From Solenopsis invicta (lineage: Eukaryota > Arthropoda > Insecta > Hymenoptera > Formicidae): a stretch of DNA of 64,000 nucleotides. Made by a program: the position numbers and the translations under genes. The notes under the pieces are model-generated. The model did not search any database and was not told where the DNA came from. It saw only the letters and a list, made by a program, of their open reading frames with translations. Location of the stretch: positions 2,634,749 to 2,698,748 of the forward strand of contig NC_052672.1 of assembly GCF_016802725.1 (NCBI RefSeq), written 5' to 3'. Below are positions 62,745-64,000 of this stretch, in pieces. Every line of letters begins with the position of its first letter. The first letter of the stretch is position 1.

Positions 62745-64000
62745 ATGGAAGAAGCTGACGAAGCCTTACGTGAGATAATCCACAAAAATGCCGAAATTTT
62801 TCAAGACGGCATAGGATTGGTCAACCACTACAAGCATAAAATTGTGGTTAAATCTAACGCACCATACAAGAAGAGATTATATCCCATTCCCGATAAACAT
62901 TTCGAGAAAGTCGCAAGCTATATCGACGACTTAGAGGAGCAAGGGATAGTTAAAAAAGCAGCCACTCAATATGTAAACCCACTTGTGGTTGTTATCAAGA
63001 AGAGCGGAGACATTCGACTTTGTCTCGATGCCAGAGAAATAAATAAGAGGATGTGCGAAGATTACGCGCAGCCACCTACAATAGAGGAGGTTTTCCGCAG
63101 ATTTGGACCAAACGGATACTACACCTCACTCGACATCAGCAATGCCTTTTGGCAAATCCCGTTGGAGGAACAATCACAGAAGTATACCGGATTCATGTTT
63201 AATGGCCAAACGTACGTTTTTCGACGCATGCCATTCGGAATAAAAACAGCCGGAGCTTCTTTCACCAGGGCTATGAGCAAAGCCTTAGGCCCAAATGCAA
63301 ACGACTTTCTAATCGTCTATCTCGACGACATTTTGATTGCCTCCAAAACATTGGAAGAGCATATCAAACACATCGATTACGTCCTTGGAAAGCTGAAGGA
63401 AGTAGGTTTTCGTTTGAACAAGGACAAATGCGAATTCATACAGAGGGAAATCAAATTCTTAGGCCACACTTTCAACGAGATCGAAGCGGAAATAAACGCC
63501 GATACCAAACTGGCCATCAGAAACTGTCAAAGACCCAAGAATAAGAGAGACGTACAAGTCTTTCTCGGTCTTGTAAACTGGAACCGCAGATTTATCAAGA
63601 ATCTAGCCAGAATGACGCAGCCATTGGAGGAGCTTCTAAGAAAAGGAAAGAAGTTCGCATGGAACAATGAGCAACAAAAGTCATTCGAGGAGATCAAATT
63701 AGCCTTCGAGGAAGCGCCAAATTTATATTTAACCCGTCCAGGCTACAAATTCGGCATATATGTCGACGCAGCAAGAACTGGATTGGGAGCCCGACTCTAC
63801 CAATACAAGGAGGACGGCAGAGAAAAGTTTACCATTGCATACGCAAGCCGTGCGTTACATGGAGCTGAAATAAATTATACAATCACCGAACTAGAATGTT
63901 TAGCTCTAGTTTGGGCCCTGAAGAAATGGCACACTCTCTTACTAGGAAGACAAGTGCGAGTACACACTGACCACCGAGCCCTGCAGTTCTTGAGCACTTG
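62745..64000 (+). CDS. Gypsy pol: reverse transcriptase and RNase H, truncated by window edge
   Basis: An ATG at 62745 starts 2 bp after the pro stop, in the -1 frame relative to pro; the frame is also open back to 62688. It is open to the edge. RT motifs: YPIPDKHFEKVASYIDDLEE, NPLVVVIKKSGDIRLCLDAR, YTSLDISNAFWQIPLEEQSQ (motif A), RRMPFGIKTAGASFTRAMSK, FLIVYLDDILIASKT (motif C, YLDD at about 63320) and KFLGHTF. RNase H begins FGIYVDAARTGLGARLYQY (about 63750), with TELECLALVWALKKWHTLL and HTDHRALQFLS at the end. All catalytic Asp and Glu residues that can be seen are present. Integrase would lie beyond 64000. Confidence 0.93.
   Translation, partial: MEEADEALREIIHKNAEIFQDGIGLVNHYKHKIVVKSNAPYKKRLYPIPDKHFEKVASYIDDLEEQGIVKKAATQYVNPLVVVIKKSGDIRLCLDAREINKRMCEDYAQPPTIEEVFRRFGPNGYYTSLDISNAFWQIPLEEQSQKYTGFMFNGQTYVFRRMPFGIKTAGASFTRAMSKALGPNANDFLIVYLDDILIASKTLEEHIKHIDYVLGKLKEVGFRLNKDKCEFIQREIKFLGHTFNEIEAEINADTKLAIRNCQRPKNKRDVQVFLGLVNWNRRFIKNLARMTQPLEELLRKGKKFAWNNEQQKSFEEIKLAFEEAPNLYLTRPGYKFGIYVDAARTGLGARLYQYKEDGREKFTIAYASRALHGAEINYTITELECLALVWALKKWHTLLLGRQVRVHTDHRALQFLST

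Larger units (their letters stand above)
56568..64000 (+). mobile_element. Second Ty3/Gypsy element, right end outside the window
   Basis: The order is LTR with TATA box and poly(A) signal, primer site at 57413, a 2.2-kb leader, gag, pro and pol in plus orientation. Pol is open to the window edge. The left limit is uncertain: TGTGGTAGTACCGCC at about 56568 is a candidate LTR start, because the right LTR is not available to compare. The coding regions are far better kept than in the Gypsy element at 45.5 kb. Confidence 0.85.

Overview
The window looks like a piece of an arthropod nuclear genome, most likely an insect. A hymenopteran such as an ant is my guess from the mix of families (Copia, BEL/Pao, Ty3/Gypsy, R1-like LINE, mariner, Transib) and from the AT-rich background broken by GC-rich LTRs and LINE 3' ends. 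I recognise no intact host gene, no rRNA and no CRISPR. Almost every readable protein belongs to a transposable element, so the window reads as a nested transposon graveyard that holds at least one fresh insertion.

Layout, left to right. 0-9 kb: a TA-flanked MITE (902-1062), a 1.2-kb solo LTR with an AAGA target-site duplication (1992-3202), a nest of MITEs near 4.4 kb that recurs inverted at 8.8 kb, and a long stretch with no recognisable gene. 9-14 kb: an R1-like LINE endonuclease fragment, abutted by a Transib (RAG1-like) DNA transposon whose transposase reads in one frame with two stops. 13.3-18.5 kb: the end of a Gypsy LTR, a 5'-truncated R1-like LINE carrying an internally deleted LINE relative, and a second solo LTR (17184-18507, ATCT duplication). 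18.6-23.2 kb: a complete minus-strand Copia element with apparently identical 236-bp LTRs, a TATAG duplication and an open 1340-codon polyprotein.

24.2-30.5 kb: a strongly purine-biased LINE with a 16-bp target duplication, interrupted in its (CTA)n tail by a mariner. 30.5-34.1 kb: AT-rich repeats, a foldback element with a tRNA-like loop, and two tandem palindromes. 34.2-40.9 kb: a BEL/Pao element with both LTRs, a TTTAC duplication and a decayed coding region. 41-45.5 kb: a fossil of a Ulp1-like peptidase, several MITEs and a non-autonomous element with 72-bp repeats. 45.5-51.5 kb: a decayed Ty3/Gypsy element with both LTRs and a 132-bp MITE nested in pol. 51.5-56.5 kb: small repeats, a reverse-oriented non-LTR insertion and a second mariner. 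From about 56.5 kb to the right edge: a second, better preserved Gypsy element with LTR, primer site, a 2.2-kb repeat-rich leader, gag, an in-frame TGA, pro, and pol running off the window.

The genes do not form a host pathway. They work as separate mobile elements: gag/pro/RT/RNase H/integrase for the LTR elements, endonuclease/RT for the LINEs, and DDE transposases for mariner and Transib. Insertion order can be read from the nesting: mariner into LINE, LINE derivative into R1-like LINE, MITE into Gypsy.
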